15,244 bases of DNA, from positions 1 through 15,244 of the forward strand of contig DFDY01000042.1 of the NCBI GenBank assembly GCA_002368955.1, given 5' to 3'. Shown here piece after piece: positions 6,509 to 13,502 of the stretch (position 1 is its first letter; each line of letters opens with the position of its first letter). The stretch comes from Bacteroidales bacterium UBA3816 (GTDB lineage: Bacteria > Bacteroidota > Bacteroidia > Bacteroidales > P3). A model generated the notes under the pieces. The model worked only from the letters and a program-made list of their open reading frames with translations. It searched no databases and was not told the origin of the DNA. The translations under genes were made by a program, and so were the position numbers.

Positions 6509-7873
6509 ATGAACAGTCTGAATGCCATCTCGCCCATTGACGGCCGTTATCGTTCAAAAGTAGAACCCCTGGCTGCTTTCTTCTCCGAGGGAGCCCTCAT
6601 CCGTTATCGTGTGCGGGTAGAGATTGAATATTTTATTGCCCTCGGCAGTTTGCCGCAGCTGCCCCTTCATGCTCTTTTTGCCCAGCATCCCCAGTTGGCC
6701 GAACAACTCCGCGACATATATCGCCATTTCACCGACGACGATGCCCAGGAAATAAAAGAAATCGAGAAAACCACCAACCACGATGTCAAAGCCGTGGAGT
6801 ATTTCCTCAAACGTCATTTCGATGCCTTAGAGCTCCAGGCCTATAAGGAGTTCATTCATTTCGGCCTCACCTCTCAGGACATCAACAATACCTCTGTTCC
6901 TCTCTCTCTCAAGGAGTGCCACGAGCAGGTCCTTCTGTCACAGTATCAGGCCATCCTTCAGCTCATCGAGCAGCGGGCTCAGGAGTGGAATGACATCCCC
7001 ATGCTGGCCCACACCCACGGACAGCCGGCCTCACCCACCTCCTTGGGCAAGGAGATGATGGTCTTTGCCTACCGCCTGCGCTGCCAGCTGGACTATTTTG
7101 CCCAGATTCCTTTCGGGGCCAAGTTTGGTGGGGCCACCGGCAATTTCAATGCCCATCTAGCTGCCTATCCCGAGGTGGACTGGCGTGCCTTCGGCAATGA
7201 CTTTGTTGCCAACCATCTGGGGCTCCAGCGTCAGCAGTACACCACGCAGATCGAGAATTACGACAACATGGCCGCCTATTTCGACAACTGCAAGCGCATC
7301 AACGTCATCCTCATCGACTTCTGTCGCGACATATGGACCTATGTCTCCATGGAGTATTTCAAGCAGAAAATCAAGGCCGGCGAAGTCGGCTCTTCCGCCA
7401 TGCCCCATAAGGTCAATCCGATTGACTTCGAGAATGCCGAGGGCAATCTAGGCCTGGCCAATGCCATCTTTGAGCACCTCAGCCACAAACTGCCCATTTC
7501 TCGCATGCAGCGCGACCTCACCGACTCCACGGTCAGCCGCAATGTGGGGGTCCCCATTGCCCATACACTCATCTCCCTGGCCTCTCTGCAGAAAGGCATG
7601 GGCAAACTCCTTCTCAACGAGCAGGCCATTTCCAACGACCTAGAGAACAACTGGGCCGTTGTGGCCGAAGCCATCCAAACTATTCTTCGTTCGGTGGGCT
7701 ACCCCAACCCCTACGAAGCCCTTAAACAGCTCACCCGTACCAACCAGAAGGTAACCGCACAGACCATCTCCGACTTTGTCGATACACTCCAAGTCGACCC
7801 AGCCGTCAAGGAGCGCATTCGCAGGATAACACCCCACAACTACCTTGGCTATAAAGCCAACTTCGAGTGCTAG
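6509..7873 (+). CDS. purB: Adenylosuccinate lyase PurB
   Basis: A cytoplasmic fumarase/aspartase-superfamily enzyme acting twice in purine synthesis: SAICAR to AICAR plus fumarate, and adenylosuccinate to AMP plus fumarate. At 454 residues it resembles the E. coli type (456). Motifs: SPIDGRY (8-14), TTNHDVKAVEY (88-98), HFGLTSQDINNT (117-128), AHTHGQPASPTSLGKE (167-182, with H170 as general acid/base counterpart) and the mobile signature loop GSSAMPHKVNPIDFENAEGN (294-313) carrying the catalytic Ser. The ATG at 6509 gives a standard N-terminus (MNSLNAISPIDGRY), 27 nt after the phosphatase gene. Nothing is missing from the active site. Confidence 0.97.
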   Translation: MNSLNAISPIDGRYRSKVEPLAAFFSEGALIRYRVRVEIEYFIALGSLPQLPLHALFAQHPQLAEQLRDIYRHFTDDDAQEIKEIEKTTNHDVKAVEYFLKRHFDALELQAYKEFIHFGLTSQDINNTSVPLSLKECHEQVLLSQYQAILQLIEQRAQEWNDIPMLAHTHGQPASPTSLGKEMMVFAYRLRCQLDYFAQIPFGAKFGGATGNFNAHLAAYPEVDWRAFGNDFVANHLGLQRQQYTTQIENYDNMAAYFDNCKRINVILIDFCRDIWTYVSMEYFKQKIKAGEVGSSAMPHKVNPIDFENAEGNLGLANAIFEHLSHKLPISRMQRDLTDSTVSRNVGVPIAHTLISLASLQKGMGKLLLNEQAISNDLENNWAVVAEAIQTILRSVGYPNPYEALKQLTRTNQKVTAQTISDFVDTLQVDPAVKERIRRITPHNYLGYKANFEC

Positions 7874-7916
7874 CCCTTCCCTAGGTGTGTTCGTCGGTGT
7901 TTAACCAGCCTTGTTT

Positions 7917-9722
7917 ATGTCGTTCACCTCACACTATCTGAAACCGTATGCTGCCCGTGTGGCCGCATACGGTTTCTTTGTAGTGTTGTCTGTGGTCTTC
8001 ACCATGGCCACAGCCCTCTCCGTGGCCGACTTTGTCAAGATTCTTTTCCCTCAGGAGGGTGTAGCCGCTGCGGTCCCTTCTGCCGGAGGCTCGCTCCTCT
8101 CGCAAGCCATACAGCAACTCTACGACTGGCTCATCGCCTTCGGCCCCCAGCAGGCGTTGGTTTTCTTTGCTTTGATAGTCTTTGCTCTCTACGCCTGCAA
8201 GAACATTTTCGGCTACCTCTCTTTGGTCCAGATGGCTGTGCTCCGCTCCAAGGTGGTGCGCGACCTTCGCAACCAGCTTTTCGCCAAGGCCATGCGCCTG
8301 CCCCTTTCCTATTATGGCGGAAGCCGCAAGGGCGACATACTCTCTCGTTTCGGAAGCGACATTATCGAGTATGAGGAGAGCACCCTCAACTCCGTCCAGC
8401 TCATGGTCACCGCCATCGTCAGCATGGTGCTCTATCTGGCCATGCTTTTCTACATCAGCCCTCGCCTTACCCTCTTTGTGCTCTGCATGTTGCCTGTCAT
8501 TGTCTTTGTCATCTCGGGCATCACCCATCGTCTCCGCCGCAATTCCCTCGAATTGCAGGAGCGCAATGCCTTTCTCACCTCACTCATGGAAGAAACCATC
8601 ATGGGCCTCAAGGTCATCAAATCCTTCACCGCCATTGGCTTCTCCAACGCCCGTTTCCGTCAGGCCGACAGCGGCTATGCCCGTCTGCGTACCAAAGTCT
8701 TGCGACGGGTCGACCTCTCCTCTCCAGTGAGTGATTTCCTAGGCAACTGTGTGGTTATTGGCATCCTTCTTTTCGGCTCCTCCATGGTGCTGAGGGGCAA
8801 TACGGGGCTCTCTCCCGAGCTTTTTGTTTCCTACATCATGATGTTTGTCCTCATGATTCCCCCTTCCAAGGACCTCACCACCGCCATCTCTCAGATGAAG
8901 AAAGGTCGTGCCTGTGTCGACCGTCTGCAGCAGTTCCTTCAACAGCCCGAGACCGTTGTCGACTCCCCCGATGCCCAGCCGTTCAATGGTCTGGGCCAGC
9001 AGATTGAGTTTCGCCATGTGGGCTTCCACTACACCCCGGGCACCGAGGTACTCCACGACATTTGCCTAACCATTCCCAAGGGCAGCACCGTGGCTCTGGT
9101 AGGCAGCTCCGGCTCCGGCAAGTCCACCCTGCTCGACCTCCTTATGCGTTTCTACGACTGCACCAGCGGCCAAATCCTCATGGATGGACAACCCCTTTCC
9201 TCTTTCCGCATCGCCGACCTCCGGCAGCATATCGGTGTGGTGGCACAGGACACCATCCTCTTCAACGACACCATCCGGGGCAACATTGCCTTCGGCCTTC
9301 CCCACGCCACCGAGGCCCAGGTGCAGCAGGCAGCCCAGGTGGCCAATGCCCATCAGTTCATCCTGCAGCAGCCCCAGGGCTACGACACCAACATCGGCGA
9401 CGGTGGCGACTGCCTCAGTGGGGGGCAGCGCCAGCGGCTCAGCATTGCCCGCGCCATCATCCGTCATCCCGATATACTCCTTTTCGACGAGGCCACCAGT
9501 GCCCTCGACACCGAGAACGAACGCCTTGTCCAGCAGTCCCTTGACCACCTTTTAGCCAACAGCACCGCCCTTGTGGTTGCCCATCGCCTTTCCACTATTC
9601 AAAATGCCGACCTCATCGTAGTCCTTGAGCAGGGCCGCATTGTCGAACGTGGCACACACCATCAGCTCCTTCGCCTCCAAGGCCGCTACAGTCAATTGGT
9701 TCAAATGCAGTCATTCAAATGA
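7917..9722 (+). CDS. MsbA-like ABC exporter (membrane and ATPase domains fused)
   Basis: An inner-membrane ABC half-transporter of about 602 residues that would act as a homodimer. Residues 1-330 form the transmembrane domain with about six helices (first near 16-38, then about 80-108, 160-200 and 275-315). The ATPase domain has Walker A GSSGSGKS (about 396-403), Q-loop VVAQD, signature LSGGQ (about 500-504), Walker B ILLFDEATS and the switch His in VVAHRLST. The architecture fits the MsbA/lipid A-core flippase group, though drug exporters share it. I use the ATG at 7917; the frame opens at a TTG at 7911 that would add two residues. The stop overlaps the start of the secreted-protein gene by 4 nt (ATGA), so the two are probably translationally coupled. 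Confidence 0.92.
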   Translation: MSFTSHYLKPYAARVAAYGFFVVLSVVFTMATALSVADFVKILFPQEGVAAAVPSAGGSLLSQAIQQLYDWLIAFGPQQALVFFALIVFALYACKNIFGYLSLVQMAVLRSKVVRDLRNQLFAKAMRLPLSYYGGSRKGDILSRFGSDIIEYEESTLNSVQLMVTAIVSMVLYLAMLFYISPRLTLFVLCMLPVIVFVISGITHRLRRNSLELQERNAFLTSLMEETIMGLKVIKSFTAIGFSNARFRQADSGYARLRTKVLRRVDLSSPVSDFLGNCVVIGILLFGSSMVLRGNTGLSPELFVSYIMMFVLMIPPSKDLTTAISQMKKGRACVDRLQQFLQQPETVVDSPDAQPFNGLGQQIEFRHVGFHYTPGTEVLHDICLTIPKGSTVALVGSSGSGKSTLLDLLMRFYDCTSGQILMDGQPLSSFRIADLRQHIGVVAQDTILFNDTIRGNIAFGLPHATEAQVQQAAQVANAHQFILQQPQGYDTNIGDGGDCLSGGQRQRLSIARAIIRHPDILLFDEATSALDTENERLVQQSLDHLLANSTALVVAHRLSTIQNADLIVVLEQGRIVERGTHHQLLRLQGRYSQLVQMQSFK

Positions 9723-11239
9723 GCCCCCATACCCATATCCTCCCCCTTTCCAGACGACTCCTTTCTTGGTGTTGCTTCTCCTTGTTGCTTCTCCTTTGTT
9801 CACAAGCTTCGGCTCAGTCCCTGCAGTTCACTCGGTTCGTGGCCCTGAGCCACAATGTTGGTCAGCTCCAGTGGTCTGCCTGTCCCGATGCTACGGCCTA
9901 CGCCCTCTATCGCCATTATCCCGCCCAGCAGGGCTTCTCCCTTGTGGCCACTATCAACGACACCCAGTACCTCGACACCCTACGCCGCGTGGTCTGTTCC
10001 GATACGGTGGGCTACTATGTCGAGGCCCTCACCGCTGCTGGCACCCTCCCCTCCGACACCGTTGGCATCTACTATCAGGACAACGTCCCCACCGCCCCCT
10101 GCGCCCTCCGCATCGGCACAGTCGACACCACCCTCAACCGCATCCGCTTCACATGGTATCCCACCCCCGACACCGATGCCATAGGCTATTATATCTGCCT
10201 CGGCTCCCCCTGCATCGACTACGACACCGTCTGGGGCCGTCTCAACACCACCTACCTCTTCCCTCCCGAGTTCTCCCCCGACTCTCAGTATCTCTTTAGG
10301 GTCCTGGCTTTCGACAGTTGCTTTCAGGCCAGCCCCCTCACCCCTCCCTGCCACAACCCTGTCATCTCCTTCCCCGACACCGGCTGCACCCGCCATTTCA
10401 GCTGCACCTGGAACCGCTATATCAATATGCCCGACAGTGTGGGCCATTATCGCCTTCATTACCGGCTGAATGGTCAGGGCCCATATCACCTTTTCCAGAC
10501 CGGTCCCGACGGCCCTTTCCGGTTCGACACCGTCATTGACGACCTCTCTGTCCAGTCCGTCACGGCCTTCCTCTCTGTTGACAATGTGCCCGACACGCTC
10601 CATGCGCTTTCCCAGTTGCGCACACGTCATTTTGCCAATGGCGACACCGCCGACTACCTGCGCATACTCCAGGTCCGATATGATGAGAGCGAGCCCTCGG
10701 TCTCCTTGGACATCGACATCGACGGCCATTACCCCTTCCCCGAGTGCTACCTCTACCGTAGCCAAGGCAGCGACGACAATTTCGACCAGATAGCCACCCT
10801 CTCCCGTGGCACTCCGCCCCAGTCTCTTCTGCATTATGTCGACCGCACCGTCAGTCGCGAGGCCGGCCGATATGTCTATCGCGTGGGCATCCCCGACCTC
10901 TGTCAGCAGCGGCTCCAGTACTCCGACACCGTCCAGCTCCTGCTCCCTGAAGTCTCCAAAGCCTCAGCGTTCTTCCCCAATGCCATTATCTATGGTCACC
11001 CCCACTGTGGCTCCTTCTGCCCAACCTATCTTTCCCCTCTCTCCGATGGCTACCAGCTCGACATCTTCACCCGCTGGGGCCAGCGGGTCTTCCACACCTC
11101 CACCCTGTCCGACTGTTGGGACGGCACCAACCTCTCTGGCCAGCCCCTCCCGCAGGGTACTTATGTCTATCGTGCCCATGTCTCTCATGCCGACGGAACC
11201 GTCCACTCCTACCATGGCACCGTCCTCCTCCTTCGTTAA
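9719..11239 (+). CDS. Secreted T9SS cargo with type B (gliding motility-associated) C-terminal domain
   Basis: A 506-residue exported protein. The signal peptide has a basic start (SRRLLSW), a hydrophobic core (CCFSLLLLLC) and a likely cut after ASA at residue 32. The middle contains beta-rich, fibronectin III-like stretches (RIRFTWYPTPDTDAIGYY) with repeated 'VGYYVEAL/IGYYICL' themes, suggesting adhesion or scaffold modules. Residues about 416-506 match the type B sorting domain used by the type IX secretion system: AFFPNA, IFTRWGQRVF (449-458), CWDGT (466-470), LPQGTYVYRAHV, then HGTVLLLR at the very end. It would be carried across the outer membrane by T9SS and released or surface-anchored. 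No enzyme motif is seen. The coding strand is extremely C-rich. The gene is coupled to the upstream exporter gene by an ATGA overlap. Confidence 0.82.
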   Translation: MSPHTHILPLSRRLLSWCCFSLLLLLCSQASAQSLQFTRFVALSHNVGQLQWSACPDATAYALYRHYPAQQGFSLVATINDTQYLDTLRRVVCSDTVGYYVEALTAAGTLPSDTVGIYYQDNVPTAPCALRIGTVDTTLNRIRFTWYPTPDTDAIGYYICLGSPCIDYDTVWGRLNTTYLFPPEFSPDSQYLFRVLAFDSCFQASPLTPPCHNPVISFPDTGCTRHFSCTWNRYINMPDSVGHYRLHYRLNGQGPYHLFQTGPDGPFRFDTVIDDLSVQSVTAFLSVDNVPDTLHALSQLRTRHFANGDTADYLRILQVRYDESEPSVSLDIDIDGHYPFPECYLYRSQGSDDNFDQIATLSRGTPPQSLLHYVDRTVSREAGRYVYRVGIPDLCQQRLQYSDTVQLLLPEVSKASAFFPNAIIYGHPHCGSFCPTYLSPLSDGYQLDIFTRWGQRVFHTSTLSDCWDGTNLSGQPLPQGTYVYRAHVSHADGTVHSYHGTVLLLR

Positions 11240-11282
11240 TGTTCAATAGCTCTAGATAAACTCAAAAATAAATCTGTCACCT

Positions 11283-12089
11283 ATGAAAGTTGCCTTATAC
11301 GCGCGCTATATCGAAGAAGCCTACCGCCAGCAATACCAACAGCTCTGCGACATCCTTCACAACAACGGAGTTCAAACCGAAGAAGTGGTAGACTCCTTGC
11401 CCCAGGGCCATTACGACTTCCTCTTTTCCATTGGTGGCGACGGCACCCTGCTCAGCTCTGTCCACCTCATTGGCCGGCGTCAAATACCTGTTATAGGCAT
11501 CAATTTCGGCCATCTGGGTTTCCTTACTACTGCTGGTCGTTTCGATACTGCCACCCTAGTGACCGACCTTCTGGCTGGGCGCTACTCCATTGAGTCCCGC
11601 ACCCTCCTCCATGTCCTTTCCAATCAGCCGCACCATCCCATTGACACCTTTGTTGTCAACGAAGTCAGCCTCCACCGCCTCCTTGAGGGTGGCACCCTGC
11701 TCAGCACCGACCTTTATGTGGGAGACGACTTTGTTGCCACCTATGCTGGCGACGGTCTCATTGTGGCCACTCCAACCGGCTCCACAGCCTATTCCCTCAG
11801 CTGTGGAGGCCCCATCCTCACCCCCGACAGCCATTGCTTTGTCATTACCCCCAACGGCACACACAACCTCACCCTACGGCCCATCATCGTGCCCGACAGT
11901 GCCGTCCTTCGCCTAGTCACCCATCCGCAGAACCAGCCGTTCAACCTATGCACCGACTCCCGCCGGCAGCACCTCCCCTGTGGCACCGAGCTCACCCTCA
12001 CCCGCGAGTCCTTCACCCTCCATCTGGTTCGCCTCCACAACCAAAGTTTCTTCACCTCCATCCACCAAAAACTGGGTTGGAACTTCTAG
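11283..12089 (+). CDS. nadK: NAD kinase NadK
   Basis: A cytoplasmic enzyme that phosphorylates NAD to NADP using ATP or polyphosphate. At 268 residues it has a typical bacterial length. Motifs are the catalytic GGDGT (51-55), IGINFGHLGFLT (71-82), VVNEVSLHR (124-132, with the conserved Asn-Glu) and the Gly-rich stretch DGLIVATPTGSTAYSLS (157-173). The ATG at 11283 is 43 nt after the T9SS cargo gene and is the only sensible start (MKVALYARY). With nadA at the left of the window this makes two NAD-metabolism genes within 12 kb, but they are not in one obvious unit. Confidence 0.96.
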   Translation: MKVALYARYIEEAYRQQYQQLCDILHNNGVQTEEVVDSLPQGHYDFLFSIGGDGTLLSSVHLIGRRQIPVIGINFGHLGFLTTAGRFDTATLVTDLLAGRYSIESRTLLHVLSNQPHHPIDTFVVNEVSLHRLLEGGTLLSTDLYVGDDFVATYAGDGLIVATPTGSTAYSLSCGGPILTPDSHCFVITPNGTHNLTLRPIIVPDSAVLRLVTHPQNQPFNLCTDSRRQHLPCGTELTLTRESFTLHLVRLHNQSFFTSIHQKLGWNF

Positions 12090-12122
12090 CCAAGCAATAC
12101 ATAAATATAAAATCATTTTATC

Positions 12123-12809
12123 ATGAAACGAACAACCTCTGTTACCCTCGGCATCGTCCTGCTCATCTTTGGCATCCTTTGGCTGCTCTACCTGTTGGGC
12201 GTCATCGACAGCACTTTTGTCTTCGATGGCTGGTGGACTCTTTTCATTATTGTACCGTCGCTCTATTCACTCTTCACCTCGCGCCACAAAGTGGGCCCAG
12301 TCCTTGCCCTTGGCATCGGAGTGCTGCTCCTTTTGGCCGCCCAGGGCGTAATCTACTATAGCATGGTGGGCCGACTCTTCCTGGCCATCCTAATTATTGT
12401 CATCGGTCTGGCCCTCATCGTGGGGCGCCGTCGTCCGCAACCCTCCGTGGCCGATATCAGCACTGTCAGTCGCGACGGCAAAGACATCAAGCAAATCAAT
12501 GCCACCTTTGGCGAGCATAAGGTCAATTTCGACAACCAACGCTTCCAAGGGGCCGACATCAGCAGCAGCTTTGGCTCCGTTAAGGTCGACCTCCGCCAAG
12601 CCCTCATCTCTGAGGACATCATCATCAGTCTCGATTGTAGTTTTTCGGGGATAGTGCTCCTCTGTCCGGCCGACCTCAACGTCCAAGTCTCCACCAACAA
12701 CTTCCTCGGTGGCATTTCCGACAAGCGAACCCCTTCAGCCGCCTCTGCCCACAGGCACACCCTCTACCTCACCGGCACCCTCACCCTCTCAGGCGTGGAT
12801 ATTTTATAG
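12123..12809 (+). CDS. LiaF-like membrane protein (LiaF transmembrane domain plus C-terminal beta domain)
   Basis: A 228-residue inner-membrane protein. The N-terminal half holds four hydrophobic helices (about 8-28, 37-52, 57-75 and 83-100), followed by a basic GRRRPQP stop-transfer segment and a soluble C-terminal half with a repetitive beta pattern (INATFGEHKVNF, ISSSFGSVKVDL, LDCSFSGIVLLCP, VQVSTNNFLGG). This layout matches the LiaF-TM/DUF2154 type, known in Firmicutes as a regulator of the LiaRS envelope stress system. In Bacteroidota its role is unknown, and no two-component system or LiaI/LiaR homologue is next to it. The gene starts 33 nt after nadK behind an A/T-rich leader and ends 63 nt before the convergent yraN. 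Confidence 0.75.
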   Translation: MKRTTSVTLGIVLLIFGILWLLYLLGVIDSTFVFDGWWTLFIIVPSLYSLFTSRHKVGPVLALGIGVLLLLAAQGVIYYSMVGRLFLAILIIVIGLALIVGRRRPQPSVADISTVSRDGKDIKQINATFGEHKVNFDNQRFQGADISSSFGSVKVDLRQALISEDIIISLDCSFSGIVLLCPADLNVQVSTNNFLGGISDKRTPSAASAHRHTLYLTGTLTLSGVDIL

Positions 12810-12872
12810 AGACAGTCCCCCTGGATTTGGCAGCCCCCCTGCTCCCTCTATCAAGTCTATCTTTTCATCCCC

Positions 12873-13244
12873 TCACAAATACAGCCCCACCGCGCTGAAC
12901 GCCCCCTCTATGTGCCCTATCTGATACCCTGTCGCGCTTATAAAGACGGTTATAATGTCAAACCTCACCTCCTCCTCTCGGTCGTGCTCTATCACATATT
13001 TGTTGGCCATGCGCACATAGGCCCGTTGCTTCTCCAGGGTCACAAACTCCTCGGGCTCGCCGTGCTCCAGGCTGCTCCGCGTTTTCACTTCGGCAAACAC
13101 TATCAACCCCTCCTTGTAGGCGATAATGTCCACCTCATATCGTCCCCGCCGCCAGTTTGTCTCCACAATGGCAAAACCCTGTTCTTTCAAATAATTCTGG
13201 GCCAGAGTCTCGCCCGTCTTGCCAGTATCGTTGTGTTGTGCCAT
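12873..13244 (-). CDS. yraN: YraN/UPF0102 family nuclease-like protein
   Basis: A 123-residue cytoplasmic protein with a predicted restriction-endonuclease-like fold and no settled cellular role. The family core is visible: GETLAQNYLKEQGF (11-24), NWRRGRYEVDII (30-41, with E37 and D39) and FAEVKTRSS (50-58, with E52 and K54), the E-D-E-K pattern expected of a metal-dependent nuclease. I place the start at the ATG read from 13244 (MAQHNDTGKTGE), which gives the usual family N-terminus; a TTG further out (13271) would add nine residues without similarity and would run into the inverted-repeat element. It is the only minus-strand gene here, convergent with the LiaF-like gene and divergent from comEC. 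Confidence 0.9.
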   Translation of the reverse strand: MAQHNDTGKTGETLAQNYLKEQGFAIVETNWRRGRYEVDIIAYKEGLIVFAEVKTRSSLEHGEPEEFVTLEKQRAYVRMANKYVIEHDREEEVRFDIITVFISATGYQIGHIEGAFSAVGLYL

Positions 13245-13257
13245 AAGCCTTGATTCA

Positions 13258-13463
13258 ATTAAAACCCCCAAATCGGTCGTTAGGCCGACATTTCAATCTA
13301 TTTCACTTTTTTAGGTCTGTTTATGACTTCTCAGTAATTCTTTTGGCATCTTGGCCACATCCCTGTCTCGTCCCAGCCCGCTACGCCTTTGCCAGCGATG
13401 TGACCCATCTGCTCGCAACCAATACTAGTCTGTCATAACCCCAATGACCGATTTGGATTAAAA
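13258..13463. repeat. Inverted-repeat-bounded segment between yraN and comEC (possible MITE-like element)
   Basis: Arms CCAAATCGGTCGTTAG (13268-13283) and CCAATGACCGATTTGG (13441-13456) are inverted copies matching at 14 of 16 positions. ATTAAAA occurs as a direct repeat just outside, at 13258-13264 and 13457-13463, abutting the right arm but separated from the left arm by CCC. Inside, two more inverted pairs share one centre near 13379: TTATGAC/GTCATAA (13321-13327, 13432-13438) and GGCCACATC/GATGTGACC (13353-13361, 13397-13405, one mismatch). No coding potential is seen. The structure fits a small non-autonomous element or a long structured leader; with only one copy in view the mobile origin is inferred. 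Confidence 0.45.
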
Positions 13464-13487
13464 ATGCAAAATTACGAAAAAAAATCG

Positions 13488-13495
13488 TATCTTTG
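13488..13495 (+). promoter_or_regulatory. Bacteroidota -7 promoter box for comEC
   Basis: TATCTTTG is an exact match to TAnnTTTG in the most common Bacteroidota form, preceded by an A-rich stretch (13471-13484). The -33 position (near 13464) lacks TTTG; the nearest TTTG (13452-13455, in the right inverted-repeat arm) is too distant. Transcription would begin about 13499-13502, right at the ATG at 13503. This box lies inside the longest open frame, which begins at 13464, and therefore argues for the downstream start. Confidence 0.65.
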
Positions 13496-13502
13496 CAAAA
13501 TC

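Noticed and set aside
471..12089. nadA and nadK considered as a coordinated NAD gene cluster
   Set aside because: They are about 10 kb apart with many unrelated genes between them and no shared regulatory sequence that I can see.
12810..12872. Possible bidirectional terminator between the LiaF-like gene and yraN
   Set aside because: Only a 4-bp GCAG/CTGC stem with a poly-C loop is present and no adjacent T-run on either strand.
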